From contig NZ_AEPB01000017.1 of assembly GCF_000189395.1 (NCBI RefSeq), positions 4 to 52,743 of the forward strand: 52,740 bases of DNA. Reading direction: 5' to 3'. The notes beneath the pieces were generated by a model. It was not told the DNA's origin, ran no database searches, and saw only the letters and a list, made by a program, of their open reading frames with translations. Of this stretch, positions 45,739-52,740 are shown in pieces. This DNA comes from Planococcus donghaensis MPA1U2 (lineage in GTDB: Bacteria; Bacillota; Bacilli; Bacillales_A; Planococcaceae). The stretch's first letter is position 1. Each line of letters opens with the position of its first letter. Position numbers and translations under genes: made by a program.

Positions 45739-47271
45739 TTAATATAATGGTTTTCCAGTCATTTCAACCGGTTGTTCAACATCTAGCATTTTCAAAATAG
45801 TTGGTGCTAAGTCGGCAAGAATGCCGCCTTTGCGAAGTTCATGACCTGACTTCGTCAAAATTACCGGTACTTGGTTCGTAGTATGTGCCGTCATTGGTAG
45901 CCCTTCTAATGTACGAACCTCGTCAGCATTGCCATGGTCAGCCGTAATAAGTGCCGAGCCGCCTTGCGCATGTAGCGCATCTACTATGCGACCTAGACAT
46001 TCGTCTACTACTTCAATAGCCCGCATTGTCGGTTCGAGCATACCACTGTGACCGACCATGTCTGGGTTTGCAAAGTTCAAGATGATCGCATCATGTGCGC
46101 CCGCTTCAATTTGCTCAACTAAACGATCAGTTACTTCGTAAGCACTCATTTCTGGCTGCAAATCGTAAGTCGCTACTTTTGGTGAATCGACTAAAATTCG
46201 ATCTTCCCCTGGGAAAATTTCTTCGCGCCCGCCGCTCATAAAGAATGTTACGTGTGGATATTTCTCAGTTTCTGCAATACGCAACTGAGTTAAGCCATTT
46301 GAAGATAAAACTTCACCAATCGTGTTTTCTAAGTTTAATGTATCAAACGCAACACGCGTTGGTAATTCTTCGCTATAAGAAGTAAATGTGATATAGCTTA
46401 AGTTTTCAGGGTGTTTATCGCTTAACGAAAATCCGTTGAAATCTTCACGAATAAACGCCGAAGTCATTTGAATTGAACGATCTGGTCGGAAGTTGAAGAA
46501 AATTAACGAGTCTTCAGAATCAATTGTTGCAACCGGTTTGCCGTCTTCTTCAATTGCAAACGGAACTACAAATTCATCCACCACGTCTTCGTCATAAGAT
46601 GACGTAATGCCCGCTGTTGCCGATTCTGCTGTTTTGCCAACTCCATCAACTAACACTCGGTACGCTAACTCTACACGTTCCCAACGCTTGTCACGGTCCA
46701 TTGCATAATATCGTCCGCTAATTGACGCAAATTTACCAATACCAATTTCTTTCATCTGCTTTTCAGTTTCTTCTACATATTCAAGCGCAGATTTTGGTCC
46801 TACATCTCGACCATCAAGGAAACCGTGTACATAGACTTCAGTTAGTCCTTGTTGTTTTGCAAGTTCCAATAAAGCAAAAAGATGAGCGTAATGACTGTGT
46901 ACACCACCATCAGATAATAAGCCTAAAATGTGAAGTGCTTTGCCATTGTTTTTAGCATTAGCAATTGCTTCAAGAAATGCAGGATTTTCGAAAAAATCAC
47001 CTTCACGAATTGCTTTGTTAATACGTGTTAAATTTTGGTAAACAATACGTCCAGCACCAATGTTCAAATGGCCAACTTCTGAATTTCCCATTTGTCCATC
47101 TGGTAACCCGACAGCTTCACCTGAAGCTGTCAGCATTTCATGCGGATAAGTTTCCCAAAGTCGGTCAAAATTTGGCTTGTTTGCTTGTGCAACTGCATTT
47201 CCGAAAGTTTCTTCACGACAACCAAATCCATCTAAAATGATGAGAGCCGCTGGATGTTCGGTTTTACGCAT
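45739..47271 (-). CDS. gpmI: cofactor-independent phosphoglycerate mutase GpmI
   Basis: A 510-residue metal-dependent mutase that interconverts 3- and 2-phosphoglycerate. The phosphoserine nucleophile is Ser64 in [17 protein letters not shown], and the first metal ligand is Asp14 in LIILDGFG. The second metal site is in [13 protein letters not shown] near 405-417 and ITADHGNAD near 445-453. It overlaps tpiA by 8 bases and precedes eno by 15. A GGAGGCTGG site inside tpiA serves its ATG. Confidence 0.97.
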   Translation of the reverse strand: MRKTEHPAALIILDGFGCREETFGNAVAQANKPNFDRLWETYPHEMLTASGEAVGLPDGQMGNSEVGHLNIGAGRIVYQNLTRINKAIREGDFFENPAFLEAIANAKNNGKALHILGLLSDGGVHSHYAHLFALLELAKQQGLTEVYVHGFLDGRDVGPKSALEYVEETEKQMKEIGIGKFASISGRYYAMDRDKRWERVELAYRVLVDGVGKTAESATAGITSSYDEDVVDEFVVPFAIEEDGKPVATIDSEDSLIFFNFRPDRSIQMTSAFIREDFNGFSLSDKHPENLSYITFTSYSEELPTRVAFDTLNLENTIGEVLSSNGLTQLRIAETEKYPHVTFFMSGGREEIFPGEDRILVDSPKVATYDLQPEMSAYEVTDRLVEQIEAGAHDAIILNFANPDMVGHSGMLEPTMRAIEVVDECLGRIVDALHAQGGSALITADHGNADEVRTLEGLPMTAHTTNQVPVILTKSGHELRKGGILADLAPTILKMLDVEQPVEMTGKPLY

Positions 47272-48025
47272 TTGAACCAGCCTCCAACAACTTCACAAAA
47301 GACTCGACTTCTAAGCTGGCGCCGCCAACTAATGCTCCGTCAATATGTTCCATGCCCATCAATTCATCGACATTTGCAGGTTTTACACTGCCGCCGTATT
47401 GAATACGAAGTTGTTCAGCTGTTTGATCTTCATATAACGATGCAACTTTTTTGCGTACAATTCCGCAAACCTCGTTTGCATCTTCAGCAGTAGCCGTTTT
47501 ACCTGTTCCGATTGCCCAAATAGGCTCATAGGCAATGACTAATTGCGTAATTTGCTCTTCTGACAATCCAGATATTCCTTTTTCTACTTGCGCTTCGACA
47601 ACAGATCCTGTTTCGCCATTTTCACGTTGTTCAAGTGTTTCGCCGACACATAAGATCGGAACTAGTCCATGAGCAAACGCCGCTTTGACTTTTTGGTTTA
47701 CCGATTCATCTGTTTCATTGAAATATTGGCGGCGTTCAGAGTGACCAATAATGACGTATTTCACGCCAATATCCGCTAATTGGACAGGACTGATTTCTCC
47801 TGTAAAAGCACCTTCGTCTTGTTCAGACATTGTCTGTGCGCCAATTTGAAGCGCGCTATTTTCTGAAGAAATGACGAGTTGCGCTAAAAATAACGCTGGT
47901 GCGCAAATAACGGCATCCAGTTTTTCAGCATTCGGCACTAAGCCGTTTACTTCTTCGACAAATTCTTTTGCCTCTGTTGCTGTTTTGTACATTTTCCAGT
48001 TTCCTGCAATAATTGGTTTTCTCAC
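47264..48025 (-). CDS. tpiA: triosephosphate isomerase
   Basis: A 253-residue TIM barrel. The catalytic residues are Lys11 (GNWKMY), His95 (IGHSERRQ) and Glu167 ([11 protein letters not shown]). The start is the GTG at 48025, with AAAGGGAG upstream; a longer frame has no site. It is in the glycolytic operon between pgk and gpmI. Confidence 0.97.
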   Translation of the reverse strand: MRKPIIAGNWKMYKTATEAKEFVEEVNGLVPNAEKLDAVICAPALFLAQLVISSENSALQIGAQTMSEQDEGAFTGEISPVQLADIGVKYVIIGHSERRQYFNETDESVNQKVKAAFAHGLVPILCVGETLEQRENGETGSVVEAQVEKGISGLSEEQITQLVIAYEPIWAIGTGKTATAEDANEVCGIVRKKVASLYEDQTAEQLRIQYGGSVKPANVDELMGMEHIDGALVGGASLEVESFVKLLEAGSNA

Positions 48026-48052
48026 AAAAGCACTCCCTTTCAATTGATCGAT

Positions 48053-49237
48053 TTATTTATCGGTTAATGCGCTAACGCCAGGTAAATCCTTGCCTTCCAT
48101 AAACTCTAGCGAAGCGCCTCCGCCTGTAGAGATATGATCCATTTTCTCAGCTACATCAAATTTTTCAACAGCTGCTGCAGAATCGCCCCCACCAATTACG
48201 GTGTAGCCTGAAGTTTCAGCCATCGCTTTTGCCACTGATTTTGTGCCATTTTCAAATGCCGGCATTTCAAACACACCCATTGGTCCGTTCCAAATGATCA
48301 ATTTTGAATTTTTAATAACATCTGAATACAATGCCACTGTTTCAGGACCAATGTCTAAGCCCATCCAGTCTGCTGGGATTTCTGTGATTTTCACGCTTTT
48401 TGTTTCAGCGTCTTTTGAAAATTCATTTGCTACTGTCGCATCTACCGGCAAATAAAATTTAACGCCTTTTTGTTTTGCTTTTTCGATGAACGAATTGGCT
48501 AAGTCTAACTTGTCTTCTTCAACAAGAGAATCTCCGATTTCATAGCCTTGCGCTTTGATAAACGTATACGATAACCCTCCGCCAATGATTAAATTATCCA
48601 CTTTGTCTAACAAGTGATCAATGACACCAATTTTGTCTTTAACTTTCGCCCCACCGATAATTGCCGTAAACGGACGATCTGGCTCTGATAATGCTTTACC
48701 TAATACGTCTAACTCTTTTTCAAGCAATAAGCCTGACACGGACGGTAAATGGCTTGCAATGCCTGCTGTTGAAGCATGGGCACGGTGAGCTGCACCAAAT
48801 GCGTCATTGACAAATACATCTGCTAACGATGCAAATGCTTTTGAAAGCTCTTCGTCATTTTTTTCTTCGCCTGCATGGAAACGAACATTTTCTAGTAAGA
48901 CAATGTCGCCTTCTTGCATCGATGAAATTTCTTTTTCAACTTCTTCACCAATCGATTCGTTTAGGCTCTTTACTTCTTTATGTAACAATTCGCCTAAACG
49001 GACGCCTGTTGCAGCAATTCTCATTTCTTCATTGACTTCACCCTTTGGACGACCTAAATGGCTAGCCAAAATTACTTTTGCACCTTGTTCGACTAAGTAT
49101 TCGATTGTTGGCACTGCTGCACGAATTCTTGTATCATCCGTGACTTTACCTTCTGACATCGGTACGTTGAAATCGACTCGGCAAAATACGCGTTTCCCTT
49201 TTAAATCCAAATCTTTCATGGTCATTTTCTGCTGCAT
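48053..49237 (-). CDS. pgk: phosphoglycerate kinase
   Basis: A 394-residue monomeric kinase, making ATP from 1,3-bisphosphoglycerate. The N-terminal domain signature is [12 protein letters not shown] near 15-26; the substrate-binding ASHLGRPKG is near 59-67; the glycine-rich nucleotide site [12 protein letters not shown] near 350-361. An AGGAGG site precedes the ATG. It follows gap by 111 bases, where a hairpin lies. Confidence 0.97.
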   Translation of the reverse strand: MQQKMTMKDLDLKGKRVFCRVDFNVPMSEGKVTDDTRIRAAVPTIEYLVEQGAKVILASHLGRPKGEVNEEMRIAATGVRLGELLHKEVKSLNESIGEEVEKEISSMQEGDIVLLENVRFHAGEEKNDEELSKAFASLADVFVNDAFGAAHRAHASTAGIASHLPSVSGLLLEKELDVLGKALSEPDRPFTAIIGGAKVKDKIGVIDHLLDKVDNLIIGGGLSYTFIKAQGYEIGDSLVEEDKLDLANSFIEKAKQKGVKFYLPVDATVANEFSKDAETKSVKITEIPADWMGLDIGPETVALYSDVIKNSKLIIWNGPMGVFEMPAFENGTKSVAKAMAETSGYTVIGGGDSAAAVEKFDVAEKMDHISTGGGASLEFMEGKDLPGVSALTDK

Positions 49238-49270
49238 GAAAATACCTCCTATTTGTATTCAAAAAAATAA

Positions 49271-49294
49271 GGAGCGGGGTAAGTTCCCCGCCCC
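49271..49294 (-). terminator. hairpin between gap and pgk
   Basis: A 9-bp GC-rich stem with one wobble (GGAGCGGGG with CCCCGCCCC), 6-base loop and a tail of seven T after TTA on the minus strand. It should end part of the transcripts, so that cggR and gap are made in excess of the distal genes. Confidence 0.78.
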
Positions 49295-49348
49295 TATTAC
49301 CCTCTTTTATTATAGAGGTTCATTGGTAATTAAGCTATAATTTCGAGA

Positions 49349-50356
49349 TTACAATCCCGTTTTGTACATATGAAGCGCAAGGTCAACACAACGGCTAGAG
49401 TAACCAGACTCGTTATCGTACCAAGAAAGAACTTTAACCATGTTATCGCCAACCATCATTGTAGACTGGCCATCGATTGTAGCTGATGCTGTGTTGCCGT
49501 TATAGTCTCTAGAAACAAGCGGTAGATCGCTGTAATCCATTAACCCTTTTAATTCGTTTTCTGATGCTTCTTTTAACGCATTGTTTACGTCTTCGACAGT
49601 TACATCTTTTTCAAGGTGAGCAACTAAATCGATAAGAGAAACGTTTGGTGTTGGAACGCGGATTGCCATCCCATCAATTTTGCCTTCTAATTCAGGCAAT
49701 ACTTTTGCAACTGCTAAAGCTGCTCCAGTTGTTGTTGGAATCATTGATTCTGCAGCTGCACGCGCACGACGGAAGTCACTGTGCGGAGAGTCTAAAAGAA
49801 TTTGGTCATTTGTATAAGAATGAATTGTTGTCATCATAGCGTGCTTGATGCCAAAACGTTCATTCAATACTTTTGCCATTCCTGCAAGTCCGTTTGTAGT
49901 ACATGAAGCGTTAGAAATAACATCATGTTCTGCTGGGTCATAAGATTCATGGTTTACACCCATAACAAGTGTCTTCATGCCGTTTTTACCAGGAGCAGAT
50001 ACGATAACTTTTTTCGCGCCAGCTTCGATGTGTTTAGAAGCAGAAGCAGGATCTGTGAAGAATCCAGTAGATTCAACAACGATGTCTACGCCGTGCTCGC
50101 CCCAAGGAAGGTTTGCTGGATCTTTTTCAGAGAATACGCGGATTGTTTTGCCGTTAACAACAATGTTGTCTCCGTCAACTGAAACTTCAGCATCTAAAAT
50201 TCCGTGAACTGAATCGTATTTCAAAAGATGTGCAAGCATTTTTGCATCTGTTAAATCGTTTACTGCTACCACTTCTACTTCGTCATTTGTTAAAGCTTGA
50301 CGAAATACAATACGTCCAATACGTCCAAATCCGTTAATTGCTAATTTTAAAGTCAT
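49349..50356 (-). CDS. gap: glyceraldehyde-3-phosphate dehydrogenase (glycolytic type)
   Basis: A 335-residue enzyme. The catalytic cysteine is Cys152 in SNASCTTNGLAG and the base is His179 in TTIHSYTND. The NAD-binding GFGRIGR (9-15) and VNDLTD (32-37, with the Asp that favours NAD) indicate the glycolytic GapA type rather than the gluconeogenic one. Its ATG starts directly after the cggR stop, with GGAGG in the end of cggR, so the regulator and gene are translated together. Confidence 0.97.
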   Translation of the reverse strand: MTLKLAINGFGRIGRIVFRQALTNDEVEVVAVNDLTDAKMLAHLLKYDSVHGILDAEVSVDGDNIVVNGKTIRVFSEKDPANLPWGEHGVDIVVESTGFFTDPASASKHIEAGAKKVIVSAPGKNGMKTLVMGVNHESYDPAEHDVISNASCTTNGLAGMAKVLNERFGIKHAMMTTIHSYTNDQILLDSPHSDFRRARAAAESMIPTTTGAALAVAKVLPELEGKIDGMAIRVPTPNVSLIDLVAHLEKDVTVEDVNNALKEASENELKGLMDYSDLPLVSRDYNGNTASATIDGQSTMMVGDNMVKVLSWYDNESGYSSRCVDLALHMYKTGL

Positions 50357-51400
50357 TTATAATTCCTCCAATTTTTTAGTTAGTTCGATAATTCTTCGTG
50401 CAGCACCCTCGTCTGTGATCAACACTGTCGGACCGGCTGCATTTTTAGCATAAGACAAAATCGCTCTTGCTTTTGATTCACCACCAGCAACTGCCAACAC
50501 CGTTTTTGCTTTTTGCACCTGCTCTAACTGAATGCCCGCTGTGCGGATGCGATAAACAATTTTTCCGTCTTTATCGAAATAATAGCCGAAAGCCTCACTC
50601 ACCGCTCCGCCTGAACGAATCATTTTCACTTCTTCTAAAGAAGAATGACGGCGAACCGCCATTTCTTCTGCATCGCCAATTCCGTGCACAACAACATCCG
50701 TTTGATCATACAAGTCCATCATTTCCTTGATGACAGGTTCTTTCATCATCATTTCAAATGCCTCTGCACTTAAGTGATCCGGCAAATAAAGTGTTTTAAA
50801 AGAACCACCTGTTTTTTCAGCAAATGCTGCTGCGATGGTATTGGCTTGGTGCAAAACATCTTCTCCAAGTCCACCACGTGCTGCGATAAATTGAAGCGCT
50901 CGATCAGATTTCCCAATCGATAATTCTTTAGAAATGGCGGCCATCGTACTACCGCCTGTTACGGCAATTTTCTTGTAGCGACCAAATACAGTTTCAAGTA
51001 ATTTGGCTGCTTCTTTGCCGATGTGGGATTTTACAGCTGGAATTTCATCGGAATTTTGCGGCAAGATCACCACTTTTGAGATTCCTAAAATCGATTGCAG
51101 CTGTACTTCCATGTCTGTCAGTCCAGAAATTTCGCGGATAAACACTTTCAGTCTGTCTAGTACTTCCAATCCTTGCGAAGTAACTTTCATACCTGCCGTC
51201 TTCATCTCAATCAACTGCTGATTCCTCAGCAAGTCTGTTTCTTTTCTGATTTCACGTTCTGTACCGCCGGCAACCTCACACAATGTTCGTCTGCCGATTG
51301 GCTGTTCTAAACTTATTATTTGTAAAATTTGATAACGTTTTTTTAGGAGTTCGGACATTTCCGGCATCAGCTTTTGCTGAGCGACAGATAATGCATCCAT
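50357..51400 (-). CDS. cggR: central glycolytic genes regulator CggR
   Basis: A 347-residue SorC/DeoR-type repressor. An N-terminal winged helix (about 20-75, with GRRTLCEVAGGTEREIRKETDLL, core LCEVAGGTEREIR) binds DNA; residues 95-340 form the sugar-binding domain, with GGSTMAAIS near 144-152 at the ligand site. In Bacillus it is released by fructose-1,6-bisphosphate. It leads the glycolytic operon and represses its own promoter; an operator is seen just upstream. Confidence 0.95.
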   Translation of the reverse strand: MDALSVAQQKLMPEMSELLKKRYQILQIISLEQPIGRRTLCEVAGGTEREIRKETDLLRNQQLIEMKTAGMKVTSQGLEVLDRLKVFIREISGLTDMEVQLQSILGISKVVILPQNSDEIPAVKSHIGKEAAKLLETVFGRYKKIAVTGGSTMAAISKELSIGKSDRALQFIAARGGLGEDVLHQANTIAAAFAEKTGGSFKTLYLPDHLSAEAFEMMMKEPVIKEMMDLYDQTDVVVHGIGDAEEMAVRRHSSLEEVKMIRSGGAVSEAFGYYFDKDGKIVYRIRTAGIQLEQVQKAKTVLAVAGGESKARAILSYAKNAAGPTVLITDEGAARRIIELTKKLEEL

Positions 51401-51416
51401 ATTTTCACTCCGTTCT

Positions 51417-51457
51417 AATTGGACAATTTTCGTCCCACTAAATAATTTTGCGTCCCA
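51417..51457 (-). promoter_or_regulatory. CggR operator
   Basis: On the minus strand two direct repeats 20 bases apart: GTGGGACGCAAAATTATT and GTGGGACGAAAATTGTCC. The downstream copy fits the B. subtilis half-operator GGGAC-N6-TGTC exactly; the upstream copy keeps GGGAC but has TTAT in place of TGTC. The 20-base period matches the known CggR operator. It lies between the promoter and the cggR start codon. Confidence 0.85.
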
Positions 51458-51465
51458 CTAAAATC

Positions 51466-51494
51466 ATTCTACCCAATCTTTCTTTTAATTGCAA
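51466..51494 (-). promoter_or_regulatory. promoter of the cggR-eno operon
   Basis: On the minus strand: -35 TTGCAA (complement of 51489-51494), 17-base spacer, -10 TAGAAT (complement of 51466-51471). The predicted start near 51459 is immediately upstream of the CggR operator. Confidence 0.75.
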
Positions 51495-51501
51495 ATAAAA
51501 A

Positions 51502-51525
51502 GAAGCGTTAATTTTCTAACGCTTC
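51502..51525 (-). terminator. terminator after the glutaredoxin-like gene
   Basis: A 9-bp perfect stem (GAAGCGTTA with TAACGCTTC), 6-base loop and a T run on the minus strand, overlapping the end of the gene. Confidence 0.82.
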
Positions 51526-51738
51526 CACTAATTCTATATAACCGATATTGCCGTATAATAATATTTCCTTATCTTTTTCTAAGACGGGAATCATTAGCAT
51601 GTACTTTTCATGCAGAACCTCATCACTTTCGATATCTACTTCTTTATAAGAAAGCGGAATATCTTCATTAACAAGTTGAATCATCAATTTAGCTTCCTCA
51701 CAAAGTGGACAGTTGGCACGCGTATATAAAGTAAACAT
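51508..51738 (-). CDS. glutaredoxin-like protein
   Basis: A 76-residue thioredoxin-fold protein of the DUF836/glutaredoxin-like group. A CxxC (NCPLCEEAK, cysteines at about 10 and 13) follows the first beta strand MFTLYTRA, and MLMIPVL near 49-55 holds the cis-proline. The ATG at 51738 is chosen for AAAGGA at good spacing; an ATG three codons earlier abuts it. It sits just upstream of the cggR promoter, as related genes do in Bacillales. Confidence 0.87.
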   Translation of the reverse strand: MFTLYTRANCPLCEEAKLMIQLVNEDIPLSYKEVDIESDEVLHEKYMLMIPVLEKDKEILLYGNIGYIELVEALEN

Positions 51739-51832
51739 AGTTGTCATCCTTTCGGCTTTTACTTTACTGTCTATTCCCCATGCCTATTGCAGTAAACAAC
51801 AATCACAGCATATGTTCTTCTATACAAAAATG

Positions 51833-51862
51833 ACTCTGTCCACCTATTTAGGTGAGCAGAGT
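51833..51862 (-). terminator. intrinsic terminator after tRNA-Arg
   Basis: Stem ACTCTG-tc-CACCT with AGGTG-ag-CAGAGT and a 4-base loop, followed by T residues on the minus strand, 15 bases past the tRNA 3' end. Confidence 0.88.
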
Positions 51863-51877
51863 CTGTTAGTTTTAAAA

Positions 51878-51949
51878 TGCCCTCGGAAGGAATCGAACCT
51901 CCATTTTAAGAACCGGAATCTTACGTGTGATCCATTACACTACGAGGGC
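51878..51949 (-). tRNA. tRNA-Arg (anticodon CCG)
   Basis: On the minus strand: acceptor stem GCCCTCG with CGAGGGC (7 bp), D arm GTGT with ACAC, anticodon stem TAAGA with TCTTA around the loop TTCCGGT (anticodon CCG), T arm GGAGG-TTCGATT-CCTTC with one wobble. It reads the arginine codon CGG. The terminal CCA is not encoded. A tRNA-Arg(CCG) also lies by clpP in B. subtilis. Confidence 0.96.
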
Positions 51950-51973
51950 GTTTTCGCTATTCGCGACTTTTCT

Positions 51974-52002
51974 ATTATACGAAAATATTGTAACTTAATC
52001 AA
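51974..52002 (-). promoter_or_regulatory. promoter of tRNA-Arg
   Basis: On the minus strand: -35 TTGATT (complement of 51997-52002), 17-base spacer, -10 TATAAT (complement of 51974-51979). It is about 25 bases upstream of the tRNA. Confidence 0.85.
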
Positions 52003-52025
52003 GCTGCTTTTTTTAATTCGTTAGA

Positions 52026-52056
52026 TTTGACCTTCATTGACCATGATGTGTATGAT
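52026..52056 (+). promoter_or_regulatory. clpP promoter with CtsR operator
   Basis: On the minus strand 52026-52042 reads GGTCAAT-GAA-GGTCAAA, matching the CtsR operator (two GGTCAAA heptads separated by three bases) with one change. It overlaps a -35 box TTGACC on the plus strand; -10 TATGAT is at 52051-52056 with an 18-base spacer. CtsR represses clp genes until heat or stress. Confidence 0.9.
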
Positions 52057-52121
52057 AATAGTACAGCTGAGAGAACTTTCAGCAATGTTTGCAAATCACT
52101 TAATCGAGGAGGAACTATTCT

Positions 52122-52733
52122 ATGAACTTAATTCCTACAGTAATTGAACAAACTAGCCGAGGCGAGCGTGCTTATGATATTTACTCACGTTTGTTAAAAG
52201 ACCGTGTCATTATGCTGGGTAGCGCGATTGACGATAATGTTGCGAACTCAATTGTTGCACAGCTTCTGTTCCTAGAAGCAGAAGATCCAGATAAAGATAT
52301 TTCGATCTATATTAACAGCCCAGGCGGTAGCATCACAGCCGGTATGGCAATTTACGATACAATGCAATTTATCCGTCCAGATGTTCAAACAATCTGTATC
52401 GGTATGGCCGCTTCAATGGGCGCTTTCTTACTTGCAGCCGGAACAAAAGGTAAACGCCTAGCTCTTCCAAATGCTGAAGTCATGATTCACCAACCTCTTG
52501 GTGGTGCACAAGGACAAGCAACTGAAATTGAGATTGCAGCAAAACGCATTCTACACCTTCGTGAGAAGTTAAACCAAATTCTTTCTGAACGTACTGGTCA
52601 ACCAATTGACGTTATTGCGAAAGATACAGACCGCGATAACTTTATGACAGCTGAACGTGCACTTGAATATGGTTTGATCGACCAAGTAATCACTCGCAGT
52701 AAATTACCTGAAAATCATAAAAAAGATATGTAA
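52122..52733 (+). CDS. clpP: ATP-dependent Clp protease proteolytic subunit ClpP
   Basis: A 203-residue serine protease that forms the barrel of ClpXP and ClpCP. The catalytic triad is Ser98 (GMAASMGA), His123 (MIHQPLGG) and Asp172 (DTDRDN). The N terminus [19 protein letters not shown] is typical of the mature enzyme with little or no propeptide. A GAGGAGG site precedes the ATG. Expression should be stress induced by release of CtsR. It ends 7 bases before the window edge. It degrades proteins carrying the tmRNA tag encoded in this window. Confidence 0.98.
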   Translation: MNLIPTVIEQTSRGERAYDIYSRLLKDRVIMLGSAIDDNVANSIVAQLLFLEAEDPDKDISIYINSPGGSITAGMAIYDTMQFIRPDVQTICIGMAASMGAFLLAAGTKGKRLALPNAEVMIHQPLGGAQGQATEIEIAAKRILHLREKLNQILSERTGQPIDVIAKDTDRDNFMTAERALEYGLIDQVITRSKLPENHKKDM

Positions 52734-52740
52734 AAAAAAT

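Overview
The window looks like a chromosome segment of a low-GC Gram-positive bacterium, most likely a member of the Planococcaceae (Planococcus or a close relative). The reasons are the AT-rich sequence, the Gram-positive ribosome binding sites, the gene order, which closely follows the Bacillus subtilis yui/yut/yun/suf/yus/fad and cggR-eno-ssrA blocks, and an intergenic GC-rich repeat type that I recall from Bacillaceae/Planococcaceae genomes. The genus is an inference. Nearly everything is core chromosome. I see no prophage, no transposase, no CRISPR array and no defence island.

Region by region. Positions 1-8200 hold small redox and Fe-S genes (yuiB, yuiA, a NUDIX hydrolase, two type II NADH dehydrogenase-like flavoproteins yumB and yutJ, the A-type carrier yutM, the NifU-like yutI, the cysteine proteins yuzD and yuzB), then yutFED and lipoyl synthase. 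Positions 8300-12100 hold two amino-acid transport loci: a neurotransmitter:sodium symporter with a MetS-type 43-residue partner, and an NhaC-family transporter behind a lysine riboswitch (LysW type). Positions 12100-15700 hold yunFED and a decayed DNA alkylation repair gene. Positions 15730-21540 hold the sufCDSUB operon for Fe-S cluster assembly, flanked by two tiny genes. Positions 21890-26600 hold a lipoprotein, a dicarboxylate/amino acid symporter and the methionine ABC importer metNPQ behind a SAM riboswitch. Positions 26660-34250 hold yusE, yusF, gcvH, yusI and the fatty-acid oxidation genes fadN-fadA-fadE with a FadR-type operator. Positions 34400-39800 are more accessory: a thioredoxin, a STAS protein, a C39-like protein, a 5'-3' exonuclease, a BCCT osmolyte transporter with an elaborate leader, a SurA-like lipoprotein and a small membrane protein. 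Positions 39900-44260 hold tmRNA, smpB, rnr, the carboxylesterase and secG. Positions 44400-51500 hold the glycolytic operon cggR-gap-pgk-tpiA-gpmI-eno with a CggR operator. The window ends with a glutaredoxin-like gene, tRNA-Arg(CCG) and clpP with a CtsR operator.

The genes work together in a few modules. SufCDSUB, YutM and YutI make and carry Fe-S clusters, which lipoyl synthase uses; GcvH is one of the lipoylated proteins. SmpB, tmRNA, RNase R and ClpP form the ribosome rescue and degradation set. FadN, FadA and FadE carry out beta-oxidation. The cggR operon runs triose-phosphate to phosphoenolpyruvate. Riboswitches tie methionine and lysine uptake to need.

I did not find a convincing wholly new system. 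The best leads are regulatory or small: the BCCT transporter leader with two inverted repeats inside its promoter and a terminator ahead of the gene; inverted repeats over the -10/+1 region of the sodium symporter and suf promoters; a pair of GC-rich repeat elements inserted between fadA and fadE; a DUF86 (HepT-like) protein lacking the expected catalytic residues; a 41-residue protein made of two DnaJ-type zinc motifs; and a premature stop in a DNA repair gene remnant.
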